Position numbers and translations under genes: made by a program | Notes under the pieces: model-generated | The model's database searches: none | The model's input: the letters and a program-made list of their open reading frames with translations, nothing else | What the model was told of the DNA's origin: nothing | Origin: CBDDYU01 sp965235655 | GTDB taxonomy: Bacteria; Pseudomonadota; Alphaproteobacteria; Pelagibacterales; Pelagibacteraceae | Reading direction: 5' to 3' | Assembly: GCA_965235655.1 (NCBI GenBank) | Contig: CBDDYU010000002.1 | Span: 62,001 to 126,000 of the forward strand | Length of the DNA stretch: 64,000 nt | Shown here: piece by piece, positions 54,364 through 63,713 of the stretch | How positions within the stretch are numbered: position 1 is the stretch's first letter | Layout of the letters: the number at the start of each line of letters is the position of its first letter

Positions 54364-54914
54364 GCTTTAACCGGTTTAAAAAGATTTAATAAAATTCTAA
54401 AAGGTATCAACATCACTAAAGCAACAATAAATTTTACCGCTAAATCACCCAGAGATAGTGTAACCCAAGGCACACCCGTTCCATAAAATGCAATTGAAAA
54501 GAAAATAAACGTATCAACTACCGATCCTATTAAGGATGATGTTAATGGAGCAATAAACCACTTTTTTTTTCTTAGTTGGTCAAAAATTTGAACATCTAAC
54601 AATTGAGCAGTTATAAAAGCTATACCAGAGCCAACAGCAATTCTTATAGATATTAAGTCTCCAAAGTTTGTTGAAAAAATAAGTGTAAATAAAATTCCTA
54701 TTGTAAAACCTAAATAAACAATTTTTTTTGCTATAATTTTACCAAATGATCTATTGGCTAAATCAGTAATTAAAAATGCTATTGGGTAACTAAACGCACC
54801 ATAAGTTAGTATTTCATTTAATCCATAATGATTAACTGGAAACTGTACTAGATAGTTTGAAGCTAAGACAACCACACCCATCATAAATGACAGGGTGATT
54901 AATAATTTATTCAT
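54360..54914 (-). CDS. Queuosine precursor transporter (YhhQ/VUT family)
   Basis: 184-residue membrane protein with about six helices. The motif GAFSYPIAFLITDLANRSFGKIIAKKIVYLGF and the SGIAFITAQLLDVQIFDQLRKK-like segment are typical of the DUF165 (YhhQ) family, which imports the 7-deazaguanine precursors of queuosine in E. coli. Its ATG overlaps the rpmB stop (TAATG). Substrate is inferred from family. Confidence 0.85.
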   Translation of the reverse strand: MNKLLITLSFMMGVVVLASNYLVQFPVNHYGLNEILTYGAFSYPIAFLITDLANRSFGKIIAKKIVYLGFTIGILFTLIFSTNFGDLISIRIAVGSGIAFITAQLLDVQIFDQLRKKKWFIAPLTSSLIGSVVDTFIFFSIAFYGTGVPWVTLSLGDLAVKFIVALVMLIPFRILLNLFKPVKA

Positions 54915-55225
54915 TATGCTGATTTTGTAGAAACTACTTTTTTAAATGGAGATATAATTAATATACTTTTTTTTAATTTCTTTAATCTTGGAGATAGATT
55001 TTTATTTTTTACTGTTTTTAAAAATTCATCAAAACTACCTTTTTTATCTACCGATCTTACACCGGCATTACTTACTTTTAGCTTTAAACTTCTTTTTAAA
55101 AGTTCACTTGTAAATTTTACTTTTTTTAAATTTGGAAGAAATCGTCTTTTAGTCTTGTTATTAGCATGACTGACATTATGACCCTTCATGGGTATTTTTC
55201 CGGTTAATTCACATTTTTTAGACAT
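54914..55225 (-). CDS. rpmB: 50S ribosomal protein L28
   Basis: Large-subunit ribosomal protein. 103 residues starting MSKKCELTGKIPMKGHNVSHANNKTKRRFLPNLKKVKF, the L28 signature, followed by RVSNAGVRSVDKKGSFDEFL-like sequence. Start at 55225 matches the family; a longer frame reaching 55327 would add 34 residues that overlap pyrD and do not fit. Located 53 bases after the end of pyrD, so partly within the same transcript. Confidence 0.95.
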   Translation of the reverse strand: MSKKCELTGKIPMKGHNVSHANNKTKRRFLPNLKKVKFTSELLKRSLKLKVSNAGVRSVDKKGSFDEFLKTVKNKNLSPRLKKLKKSILIISPFKKVVSTKSA

Positions 55226-55277
55226 AATAATAGTGCCTATATAAGGCGAGATATTGATTGCGTCAAGTTTAATAGAA

Positions 55278-56330
55278 TTATGATGGCCTGCTATTTCCAA
55301 CAATTTCTTTGAAATTCTTAACCCCATCTTTAATTAACAAATCTTTCAGGTCCTTTTTTATAATACTTACTATATTTGGTCCTTGAAAAACCATTCCCGT
55401 ATAGAGTTGAAGATAATCAGCACCAGCTAATAGTTTTTCATATGCACTTTTGCCAGAGTCAATGCCACCTACACCAATAATTTTAATGTTACCTTTAAAT
55501 AAATTATAGAATTTGTTGATAACTAAATTGGATTTCTTTTCAATAGGTTTTCCTGAGAGACCACCCTTTTGATGTTTTTGAATATCTATTAAATTTTCTC
55601 TTGTAGAGTCTGAAGTATTAGAAATTATAGCAGCATCAATTTTATTTTCTAAAAGAATTTCAGCAATTTCATTTATCTGATGATCAATTACATCAGGTGA
55701 AATTTTTACCGCTATTGGAATTTTTGATTTTAGTTTTTGTTTTTCTAAACTTATAGATTTAAGTAAATCATTTAACTTTGTTTGATCATGTAAATTTCTT
55801 AAATTTTCCGTATTAGGAGATGAGATATTAATTGTTATATAGTCTGCAAATTCATGAAAGGTTTTTAACCCAATCAAATAATCATTAACTCGATCCTTGG
55901 TATCTTTATTAGGACCAATATTTATGCCAAGAAGTCCTTGTTTAGGATTGTTTTTGATTCTATCTAAAACGTTTTCTGCACCCTTATTATTAAATCCAAG
56001 TCTATTGATCAATGCTTTGTCATCAACAAGTCTAAATACTCTTGGTTTAGGGTTACCGTATTGTTCTAAAGGAGTGATTGTTCCAACTTCAACAAAGCCA
56101 AAACCAAGTTTAAATAGAGGGTTATATACTTCAGCATTTTTATCAAATCCTGCCGCTATCCCAATAGGATTTTCAATTTCGCTACCAAAAAGTTCTGCTT
56201 TAAAAATTGGGTCATTCTTATCAACGTCAAAAATATTATTTACTAAATTTAGTTTAAGAGACTTAATTGCAAGATTATGAGCTGTTTCAGGATCAAATTT
56301 AAAAATTAGTGATCTAAGTTTTGAAAACAT
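55278..56330 (-). CDS. pyrD: Dihydroorotate dehydrogenase (class 2)
   Basis: Pyrimidine synthesis; quinone-linked, membrane-associated flavoenzyme. 350 residues with the N-terminal amphipathic part MFSKLRSLIFKFDPETAHNLAI typical of class 2, then GIAAGFDKNAE, GTITPLEQYGNPKPR, NRLGFNNKG, INISSPNT, and the FMN-phosphate loop IIGVGGIDSG. The catalytic Ser is in SSPNTE. TAATG overlap with lysS upstream. Confidence 0.95.
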   Translation of the reverse strand: MFSKLRSLIFKFDPETAHNLAIKSLKLNLVNNIFDVDKNDPIFKAELFGSEIENPIGIAAGFDKNAEVYNPLFKLGFGFVEVGTITPLEQYGNPKPRVFRLVDDKALINRLGFNNKGAENVLDRIKNNPKQGLLGINIGPNKDTKDRVNDYLIGLKTFHEFADYITINISSPNTENLRNLHDQTKLNDLLKSISLEKQKLKSKIPIAVKISPDVIDHQINEIAEILLENKIDAAIISNTSDSTRENLIDIQKHQKGGLSGKPIEKKSNLVINKFYNLFKGNIKIIGVGGIDSGKSAYEKLLAGADYLQLYTGMVFQGPNIVSIIKKDLKDLLIKDGVKNFKEIVGNSRPS

Positions 56331-57892
56331 TATTTAATTTTACTTAAAATTAATTCCTTTGTTTCATTCAGTCCAAAGAAGCTGATAAAAAATCCCATTC
56401 TTGGTCCATTTTCATCTCCAAAGACAACTTCATATATTAGTTTAAACCAATCTCTTAAATTTTCAGCATAACCATTTTCTTTACCTGTTGAGTATATTAG
56501 TGTTTGAATTTCCTCAGGACTCATCTTTTCACTACATGTTTCTAAAGTTTTAACCAATGCATTTAATGCTATTTTTTCTGAATCATTTGGAATTTTATAT
56601 TTTTTTTGAGATTTAATAACATCATTAAAATATTTAATAGCATAACCAACTAAAGCATCAAATATCGGAGAATTTTTTTCTGAGATATTAGGGTTATATT
56701 TTTTAACAAATTTCCATAGTAAGTCTTTGCTATCTGCATTACTAGTTTCAACAAGATTCAATAACATTGAAAAAGTCATAATCGAATCTTCTTTAGGAAT
56801 TTTTCCATTATGAACATGCCAAACCGGATTCATTAACAGTTGAAGCTCATCTTGTTTTTTTGCTTTTTCAATACAGTCTAAATACTCATCTACTGCTTTT
56901 GGTACAATTTCTTTATAAAGTTTCTTTGCTCTTTTGGGATTTTGATACATATAAAGTGATAGACTTTCAGGAGAGGCATAAGTTAACCATTGATCTATGG
57001 TTATACCATTTCCTTTTGATTTAGATATCTTCTCACCTTTTTCATCTAAAAAAAGTTCATAAGCAAATCCAGATGGATTTTTTTTTCCAATTAAATTAAT
57101 TATCTTTGTAGATAAAATTGCACTTTCTATAAGGTCTTTACCATACATTTCGAAATCAACATCGAGCGCATACCATCTCATTGCCCAATCTACTTTCCAT
57201 TGTAATTTACAATTGCCATCTAAAATACTTGCTTCTAATTTTTTTCCCTTATTATCAAAAACAACTTTTGAATTATCCTTATTGATTTCTAGTACAGGGA
57301 TTTCTAAAACATGTCCTGTTTCTGGGCATATCGGTAAAAAAGGACTATAGGTTTTTTGTCTTTCTTTACCAAGGGTTGGTAAAATAATATTCATAACTCC
57401 ATCGTAGTTCTCTAAAATAATTTGAAGTGTTGGATTAAAGTAACCACTTTTATAGAGCGAGGTTGAGCTTTTAAAATTATATTTAAAATTAAAACTATCT
57501 AAAAAATTTTTTAACATCTCGTTATTATGTTCGCCAAAACTATTAAATTTATTAAAAGGATCGGGGACTTGAGTTAGTGGTTTGTGTAAGTTGGCTGTTA
57601 ATAAATCTTGATTAGGGACATTGTCAGGCACTTTCCTTAATCCATCCATATCATCTGAGAACGTAATTATTTCTGTTGGAAGATCAGTCAATTGATTTAA
57701 TGCATTTACCATCATTGAAGTTCTCGCAACTTCACCAAATGTTCCAATATGTGGTAAACCACTTGGTCCGTAGCCTGTCTGTAAAGTTATTTTACCTTTT
57801 TTTTCTATAAATGACTTTCTTTCTCGAAGCATTTTTTTTGCTTCTACAAAAGGCCATGCACTTGTTTTATCTAAATTTTCTTTTTTAATCAT
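56330..57892 (-). CDS. lysS: Lysyl-tRNA synthetase, class I
   Basis: Charges tRNA-Lys. This is the class I (archaeal-type) enzyme, found in alphaproteobacteria and spirochaetes, unrelated to the class II form of E. coli. 520 residues; HIGH motif in GPSGLPHIGTFGEVART and KMSKS motif in EKISKSKGNGI. The C-terminal helical anticodon-binding part is Lys/Asn rich. It is the first gene of a leftward run with pyrD, rpmB and the queuosine transporter. Confidence 0.94.
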   Translation of the reverse strand: MIKKENLDKTSAWPFVEAKKMLRERKSFIEKKGKITLQTGYGPSGLPHIGTFGEVARTSMMVNALNQLTDLPTEIITFSDDMDGLRKVPDNVPNQDLLTANLHKPLTQVPDPFNKFNSFGEHNNEMLKNFLDSFNFKYNFKSSTSLYKSGYFNPTLQIILENYDGVMNIILPTLGKERQKTYSPFLPICPETGHVLEIPVLEINKDNSKVVFDNKGKKLEASILDGNCKLQWKVDWAMRWYALDVDFEMYGKDLIESAILSTKIINLIGKKNPSGFAYELFLDEKGEKISKSKGNGITIDQWLTYASPESLSLYMYQNPKRAKKLYKEIVPKAVDEYLDCIEKAKKQDELQLLMNPVWHVHNGKIPKEDSIMTFSMLLNLVETSNADSKDLLWKFVKKYNPNISEKNSPIFDALVGYAIKYFNDVIKSQKKYKIPNDSEKIALNALVKTLETCSEKMSPEEIQTLIYSTGKENGYAENLRDWFKLIYEVVFGDENGPRMGFFISFFGLNETKELILSKIK

Positions 57893-57980
57893 GAATAACT
57901 TATAAAAAATCTTAAATTAACGATTTTACTAATTCTTATAGAGTTGAAATTTATTTACCATAAAATAATGTTCTTTCAAA

Positions 57981-59420
57981 ATGTCTAATTATAAAACTGT
58001 TTTTTTTACACTGGGTATTTTGCAAATAATTTTGGGAGCTTCTATGTTTCTTCCAATAATCATACAGCTAATTTATTCAGAAATAGATTCGTCTTTTTTT
58101 GGAGCATCAATAATCACAATTGTTTTTGGAACTTTATTTTTTTTATCTAACTTAGATCATGATAAAAAATTAAATTTGCAACAAGCTTTTTTATTAACAG
58201 CTTTATCTTGGTTAAGTATTGCAATTTTTGGGTCTTTGCCTTTTATTTTTTCTAATCTAAATTTATCATTTACAGATTCTTTTTTTGAAAGCATGTCTGG
58301 AATTACTACTACTGGCTCAACTATACTTTCTAATTTAGAGATAACGCCTAAAAGTATACTGCTCTGGCGCGCAATACTTCAATGGCTAGGGGGTATTGGT
58401 ATAATTGTAATGGCTATCACACTGATGCCGATAATGAATGTAGGAGGTATGCAATTATTTAAAATATCTAGTAACGACTCTTCTGAAAAAATTCTTCCAA
58501 AATCTAAAGAGATTGCCCTTAGACTAATTTATATTTATTCATCACTTACAATCTTGTGTGCTTTTACTTATTGGATTTTTGGCATGAGTATTTTTGATAG
58601 CTTAACCCATTCCATGACAACAATAGCAACTGGGGGATTTTCTAATTATAACGAGTCCATTGGTTATTTTAATAGTATTCCAATTGAAATTGCTTCAATG
58701 CTATTTATAATCTTAGGAAGCCTACCCTTTATTGTCTACATAAAATTTATAAATGGTAATAAAAGAATTTTTACTTCAGATATTCAAATCAGAACATTTA
58801 TAAAAATAATTTTAATAGCAATCATTATTCTATCAATTTATTTGATTTTTTATGATGGAACTAAATTTAATTTAAGATCTATATTTTTTAATGTTATTTC
58901 AATTCTTACAGGCACTGGGTATGTAAATGCTGAATTTGATGGTTGGGGTAGTTTTGCGTTAGTATTATTTTTAGCTTTAATGTTTATTGGTGGTTGCGCT
59001 GGATCTACAACTTGTGGAATAAAAATATTCAGGATTCAAATACTATATTTATTTATTTCCAACCAACTTAAAAAAATCATTTATCCTAAGGGAGTATTTG
59101 TTATGAAATATGACAAGAATGTTATTGATAATAAATTTATTTCTTCAATAATTTCATTCATATATCTATATTTTGTAATATTCTTTATTTTAGCAGCATT
59201 ATTATCTTTGACTGGTCTTGATTTTGTAACAGCTATCTCAGGTGCTGCGACCTCAATTTCAAATGTGGGCCCAGGACTAGGGAACATAATTGGTCCAAAT
59301 GGTAATTTTTCAACTTTGCCAGATATTTCTAAATGGATACTAACTATTGGAATGATTTTAGGTAGACTTGAGTTGTTCGCTATTTTAGTATTATTTATAC
59401 CATCATTTTGGAGAAATTAA
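57981..59420 (+). CDS. trkH: Trk-type potassium uptake protein TrkH
   Basis: Ion-conducting subunit, 479 residues with the repeated pore pattern of the KtrB/TrkH family: FESMSGITTTGSTI, HSMTTIATGGFSNYN, ILTGTGYVN and AATSISNVGPGLG are the four filter segments. The cytosolic gating partner TrkA is not in the window. Followed after 1 base by the AmpG-like permease, which begins TTG. Confidence 0.92.
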   Translation: MSNYKTVFFTLGILQIILGASMFLPIIIQLIYSEIDSSFFGASIITIVFGTLFFLSNLDHDKKLNLQQAFLLTALSWLSIAIFGSLPFIFSNLNLSFTDSFFESMSGITTTGSTILSNLEITPKSILLWRAILQWLGGIGIIVMAITLMPIMNVGGMQLFKISSNDSSEKILPKSKEIALRLIYIYSSLTILCAFTYWIFGMSIFDSLTHSMTTIATGGFSNYNESIGYFNSIPIEIASMLFIILGSLPFIVYIKFINGNKRIFTSDIQIRTFIKIILIAIIILSIYLIFYDGTKFNLRSIFFNVISILTGTGYVNAEFDGWGSFALVLFLALMFIGGCAGSTTCGIKIFRIQILYLFISNQLKKIIYPKGVFVMKYDKNVIDNKFISSIISFIYLYFVIFFILAALLSLTGLDFVTAISGAATSISNVGPGLGNIIGPNGNFSTLPDISKWILTIGMILGRLELFAILVLFIPSFWRN

Positions 59421-59421
59421 T

Positions 59422-60798
59422 TTGATTGAAATAAAAAAACAAACCTTATCAGAAACATTTTCAATATATTTTGACATTAGAATGTTAAAAATTTTATTGC
59501 TCGGTGCAATTTCGGGATTTCCTTGGGTGCTTATAGGAAGTAGTCTTAGTTTGTGGTTAAAAGAGGACGGATTAAGCAGATCAACGATTGGTTGGGCAGG
59601 ATTAATATTTGGTGTTTATGCGTTCAACTATTTGTGGGCACCGTTAATAGATAGAATTCAAATTCCTTTTCTTACAAAAAAAATTGGTCACCGAAGAGCT
59701 TGGATTGTTTTAATGCAATCATTAATTTTAATTTGTCTTGTTTTATGGAGTATTCTTAATCCAACCCAAAATTTAGCACTAGTAATTACTATTGGATTAT
59801 TTATTGCAATTGCTTCAGCTACTCAAGATATAACCGTTGATGCTTTAAGAATAGAACAAATTGGTGAACACGAGGGAAAATCTATGGCTGCAGGTGCCGC
59901 GATGGCAGTTGTTGGTTGGTGGAGTGGTTATAAATTAGGTGGTGTTATTTCATTATTTTCTGCAGAATATCTACAAAATTTAGGCTTAGAAAATTATTGG
60001 CAACTTACTTTTTTAATACTTGGTGTTTTAGTAATATTGATGAATATTGGATTGATGTTTATTTCTGAAGGAGGTTCAGAAGATAGAAAAAAGAAACAAA
60101 AAGAAGACGATAAACTAATTTCTAATAAATTTAATTCAAAAAATATATTTACAGATTTACTCACATGGATTGGTGGTACCGTAGGTGGTCCTATCGTTAG
60201 TTTTTTTAAAAAGAATGGCTTTAAAATTGCATTAGGAATTTTAGGATTTGTTTTTCTTTTTAAGGTTGGCGAAGCCTTTTTGGGGAGAATGTCCATAATT
60301 TTTTATAAAGAAATTGGTTTTAGCAAGAGCGATATAGCTATTTATTCGAAAACTCTCGGATGGGTTACAACTGTGATATTTACATTACTTGGTGGGTTAT
60401 TTGTAATTAGATCCGGTGTTCTAAAAGCGATGTTTCTAGCTGGAATTCTAATGGCTAGTACAAATTTATTATTCACTTTATTAGCATGGAGTGACAAATC
60501 AGAGTTACTTTTTGCAATAGCAGTCATATTTGATGATATAGCCGCAGCATTTGCAACAGTTGCTTTTGTTGCTTTTATTTCTTTATTGGTCGATCGAGCT
60601 TATACAGCAACGCAATATGCGTTATTAGCATCCATTGGAACCGCAGGAAGAACCACGCTAGCTTCTTCATCAGGAGCATTGGTAGATTGGCTAAATGGAG
60701 ATTGGGGTGTATTTTTTATATTAACAGCCATTATGGTTATTCCATCTTTAATCATTCTATGGTTCATGAGAAACAAATTAAAATTAAGTGAAAAATAA
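59422..60798 (+). CDS. AmpG-like MFS permease
   Basis: 458-residue 12-14-helix transporter. ISGFPWVLIGSSLSLWLKEDGLSRSTIGWAGL, YAFNYLWAPLIDR and HRRAWIVLMQ match the AmpG/PAT branch that imports muropeptides (anhydro-disaccharide peptides), and FAIDDIAAAFATVAFVAF-like FDDIAAAF is the second signature. TTG start fits the 1-base spacing to trkH. Its end overlaps an NlpC/P60 hydrolase gene by 11 bases, a context that favours peptidoglycan recycling. Other PAT-family substrates are possible. Confidence 0.82.
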   Translation: MIEIKKQTLSETFSIYFDIRMLKILLLGAISGFPWVLIGSSLSLWLKEDGLSRSTIGWAGLIFGVYAFNYLWAPLIDRIQIPFLTKKIGHRRAWIVLMQSLILICLVLWSILNPTQNLALVITIGLFIAIASATQDITVDALRIEQIGEHEGKSMAAGAAMAVVGWWSGYKLGGVISLFSAEYLQNLGLENYWQLTFLILGVLVILMNIGLMFISEGGSEDRKKKQKEDDKLISNKFNSKNIFTDLLTWIGGTVGGPIVSFFKKNGFKIALGILGFVFLFKVGEAFLGRMSIIFYKEIGFSKSDIAIYSKTLGWVTTVIFTLLGGLFVIRSGVLKAMFLAGILMASTNLLFTLLAWSDKSELLFAIAVIFDDIAAAFATVAFVAFISLLVDRAYTATQYALLASIGTAGRTTLASSSGALVDWLNGDWGVFFILTAIMVIPSLIILWFMRNKLKLSEK

Positions 60799-61543
60799 GT
60801 TTTATTTCAATAAAAGTATAGAAAATATATATATAAAACCATCATCAAATTCTGAAGTCAGTTCACAAATTTTATATGGTGAAAAATTTATCATTCAAAA
60901 AAAAATTAAAAATTGGGTCAAGATAAAAACATTATATGACAACTATTATGGATTTATTAAAATTGATAAATTTAGAAATAAACTAAATTCTACTCATAAA
61001 ATATTCAAAATTCGATCTTATATATATAGAAAAGTTAAAAATAAATTTATTAAAACTCCAGATTGTTTATTTTTTAGTAGCAATATTTCAATTTTAAGTG
61101 AAGAAAAAAATTATTTTGAATTTGAAAAAAATAAATGGATTAAAAAAAAAGATACAAAAATAATCAATTTTATAAATAAAAACTTTGTAAAAATTTTTAA
61201 ACAATTTTTAAATACTAAATATTTTTGGGGTGGAAAATCTTGTCATGGAATTGATTGTTCTGCTCTTTTACAAATATACTTTAAATTCAATAATAAATTT
61301 TTTCCAAGGGACACAAAAGACCAAGTTAAATATTGCAAAAGAATAAATAAAAAAGAATTTAAAAAAGGTAATATCATTTACTGGAAGGGGCATGTTGGAA
61401 TTTGTATTGATAATAAAAATTTTATCCATGCTTATGGACCAAGAAAAAAAGTTCTAATTATGCCTACTATTAAAACTATCAATTTAATTGAAAAAACAGC
61501 AAAATTAAAAATTAGAAAAATTAGCAATATCTCTCAATACTAA
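60788..61543 (+). CDS. SH3-NlpC/P60 peptidase
   Basis: 251 residues: two SH3-like stretches in the first 130 residues (KNWVKIKTLYDNYYGFIKID, then NKWIKKKDTKII), then an NlpC/P60 domain with catalytic Cys157 in GIDCSALLQ and His202 in KGHVGICID, third polar residue His214 in FIHAYGP. It cuts D-Glu-diamino acid type peptide bonds in cell-wall peptides. No signal peptide is visible, so it may act in the cytosol on imported muropeptides. Overlaps the AmpG-like gene. Confidence 0.85.
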   Translation: MKNKFYFNKSIENIYIKPSSNSEVSSQILYGEKFIIQKKIKNWVKIKTLYDNYYGFIKIDKFRNKLNSTHKIFKIRSYIYRKVKNKFIKTPDCLFFSSNISILSEEKNYFEFEKNKWIKKKDTKIINFINKNFVKIFKQFLNTKYFWGGKSCHGIDCSALLQIYFKFNNKFFPRDTKDQVKYCKRINKKEFKKGNIIYWKGHVGICIDNKNFIHAYGPRKKVLIMPTIKTINLIEKTAKLKIRKISNISQY

Positions 61544-62436
61544 CTTCTACCAAAGTCAGGTTTATTAATATCCTGTTTCAGTTTAATTATTTTTTTTCTA
61601 ACACCTTTAGTTTGTATTAACTTTTCTAATATAGATTTATTATTTTTTGTCTGAATATCTTTTTTGAATGAATTTAAATTTTTAATAAATAGCTCTATTG
61701 CTTTAATAATATTATTATTATTATTAAAAAAAATATCACGCCACATAATTTCATTAGATGCAGCGATTCTAGAAAAATCTCTTAAACCTCCAGCACTAAA
61801 TTTAATTAAACTATATTTTTGTTTCTTTTCAAAATCTTGGGCAGATTTAACAAGATTATAAGCGATTAGATGAGGCAAATGACTAGTAATAGAAAATATC
61901 TTGTCGTGCTTATCAGCTGTCATAATTGCAACTTTAGAGCCAAGTTTTTTCCAAAAATTATTTAATAATTTTAAATGCTCTTTTTTTGAATTTTTATCTT
62001 TAATCAAAATTGACCATCTATTAACAAATAAATCTGCTTTTCCATGCTCAGGGCCACTTACTTCAGAGCCAGCTATTGGATGACTTGAAAGCCAAATAGC
62101 ATCTTTTTTTAAATATTTCTTAATAATTTTAGAGGACTCTACTTTAGATGATCCAACATCAGTGATTAAATTTTTGCTAGTTAAGTGTGGATTTATTTTT
62201 AAAACTATATTTTTGTATTCACTCATAGGAGTACATAAAATAATTAGATTTGAATTTGTAACTGCATGTTGAAAATCATTAACCAATATACATGGTAGCT
62301 TAAGTTTTTTAATTTTATTTAAATTGGATTTAGATTTTTCATAAATAAAAACTTTTTTTGATATATTTTTTTTTATTATAGCTCTTAATAAAGATGAACC
62401 TAATAAACCACATCCTATTATAAAAATATTTTTCAT
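61540..62436 (-). CDS. tyrA: Prephenate/arogenate dehydrogenase
   Basis: Tyrosine synthesis, NAD(P)-dependent. 298 residues with the Rossmann motif FIIGCGLLGSSLLRAI (4-19), LCTPMSEY, DVGSSK, and HPIAGSEVSGPEHG, the substrate-binding segment of TyrA. It sits 3 bases behind hisC, as in many alphaproteobacteria where hisC and tyrA/tyrC are paired for aromatic amino acid formation. Overlaps the convergent NlpC gene by 4 bases. Confidence 0.92.
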   Translation of the reverse strand: MKNIFIIGCGLLGSSLLRAIIKKNISKKVFIYEKSKSNLNKIKKLKLPCILVNDFQHAVTNSNLIILCTPMSEYKNIVLKINPHLTSKNLITDVGSSKVESSKIIKKYLKKDAIWLSSHPIAGSEVSGPEHGKADLFVNRWSILIKDKNSKKEHLKLLNNFWKKLGSKVAIMTADKHDKIFSITSHLPHLIAYNLVKSAQDFEKKQKYSLIKFSAGGLRDFSRIAASNEIMWRDIFFNNNNNIIKAIELFIKNLNSFKKDIQTKNNKSILEKLIQTKGVRKKIIKLKQDINKPDFGRS

Positions 62437-62439
62437 TAT

Positions 62440-63522
62440 TTATTTAAATATATTTTTTATAGCTTTTAATAACCTTAAATTTTCTGTTTGAGAACCTATA
62501 GTTAACCTTAAATGATTTTTAATCTTATATCCTTCTTCGGTAGATCTGACTAATATCCCTTTTCGTTTTAATTTTTCATAAAAAAGTTTTGATGAGTATT
62601 TACATTTATCAAAATTAAGTAATAAAAAATTTGTAGTAATCTCATTTGTAAATATATTATATTCTTCTAAAAATTTTTTAATCTTTCTGCCATTAATCAA
62701 ATTAAATTTTATTGATTGTCTTATAAATTTTTTATCCTTCAGAGATTCTGTAGCAGCAATTTGTGCAACTTGATTTACATTAAATGGGGGCTTAATTGAA
62801 TTTAATGCATTAATTATTTTTGATGATCCATAGCCCCATCCTATTCTAAGTGATGCCAATCCATAGATTTTAGAAAAGGTTCTGATTATAAAAACATTAT
62901 CATTATTTTTAAATAAATTTAATCCTGAAATATAATCTGGTGTTGTCACATACTCCTGATAAGCATCATCAAGTACTAATAAAATATTTTGATCAAGTTG
63001 TTTTCTTAAGCTAATAAGTTCTGATTTTGTTAAATAAGTACCAGTTGGATTATTCGGGTTTGCAATAAATACAATTTTTGTTTTTTTAGTTACTTTTTTT
63101 AATATTTCTAAAATTGAAACTCTAAATTTATCTTCTTTTGCAAAAACAACTTTTGCTCCAACTATCTCAGCATAAATTCTATACATCAAAAAACTAAATT
63201 CTGGGACAATTACCTCATCATTATTACTCAGATATAAGCTACAAATCATTTGTATTACTTCATCTGAGCCGGCCCCACATATAATTTTATTAAAATTACA
63301 ATTATAAGTTTTTGCTATTTGTTTTCTTAGAGCAATAGACTTGCTGTCTGGGTATCTAGATAACTCTAAATTTTTACTGGATAAAATTTTTTTAACTCTG
63401 CTACTAGTTCCTAAAGCAGACTCATTTGCCGATAATTTTAAAACATTTTTAATCTTTTTAATCTCAGACTTACCTGGCTTATAGGGTTCAATATTAAACT
63501 GTTTAAATTTTGGTATAGGCAT
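62440..63522 (-). CDS. hisC: Histidinol-phosphate / aromatic aminotransferase
   Basis: 360-residue fold-type I PLP aminotransferase. LSANESALGTSSRV, ICGAGSDEVIQMI, NPNNPTGTYLT and the PLP lysine in RTFSKIYGLASLRIGWGYG identify HisC. The link to tyrA suggests it also acts on phenylpyruvate/hydroxyphenylpyruvate (or prephenate), a known dual role. Begins about 190 bases from divergent metX; this gap holds the metX promoter and riboswitch. Confidence 0.92.
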   Translation of the reverse strand: MPIPKFKQFNIEPYKPGKSEIKKIKNVLKLSANESALGTSSRVKKILSSKNLELSRYPDSKSIALRKQIAKTYNCNFNKIICGAGSDEVIQMICSLYLSNNDEVIVPEFSFLMYRIYAEIVGAKVVFAKEDKFRVSILEILKKVTKKTKIVFIANPNNPTGTYLTKSELISLRKQLDQNILLVLDDAYQEYVTTPDYISGLNLFKNNDNVFIIRTFSKIYGLASLRIGWGYGSSKIINALNSIKPPFNVNQVAQIAATESLKDKKFIRQSIKFNLINGRKIKKFLEEYNIFTNEITTNFLLLNFDKCKYSSKLFYEKLKRKGILVRSTEEGYKIKNHLRLTIGSQTENLRLLKAIKNIFK

Positions 63523-63593
63523 TTTTTTGTTTTTGTTCTTTATAAATAAATTATTATTTATTTATACTGAATATGTATATTCTTTAAAAAAAA

Positions 63594-63622
63594 TTGACAT
63601 ACTAAATAACTTCTAGTACAAA
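63594..63622 (+). promoter_or_regulatory. Promoter of metX
   Basis: A perfect TTGACA (63594-63599), a 17-base spacer, and TACAAA (63617-63622). The transcription start is expected near 63629, the first base of the riboswitch P1 stem. A GAATAT-GT-ATATTC dyad (63569-63582) lies just upstream. The agreement between promoter and riboswitch positions supports both. Confidence 0.65.
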
Positions 63623-63628
63623 ATTTGT

Positions 63629-63676
63629 GCGCTGATTTATCTGAATTGCGAGCGCTTTAAAAAAACCGCTAAATAA
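63629..63676 (+). promoter_or_regulatory. SAM-II (SAM/alpha) riboswitch
   Basis: The order matches the SAM-II consensus: GCGCTGATTTA at 63629-63639, TTGCGAGCGC at 63646-63655, an A-rich link, then CGCTAAA at 63667-63673. P1 is GCGCT (63629-63633) with AGCGC (63651-63655); the 3' CGCTAAA segment closes the pseudoknot with the loop. It sits 37 bases before metX. SAM binding is expected to block ribosome access and lower methionine synthesis. Known class, typical of alphaproteobacterial met genes. Confidence 0.88.
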
Positions 63677-63713
63677 GTTTTTTTTCTCACAATTCAACTC
63701 TCAGCTTTAGCTT

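Noticed and set aside
55226..55327. Extended N-terminus for rpmB reaching into pyrD
   Set aside because: The extra 34 residues do not match L28, while MSKKCELTGK is the family N-terminus.
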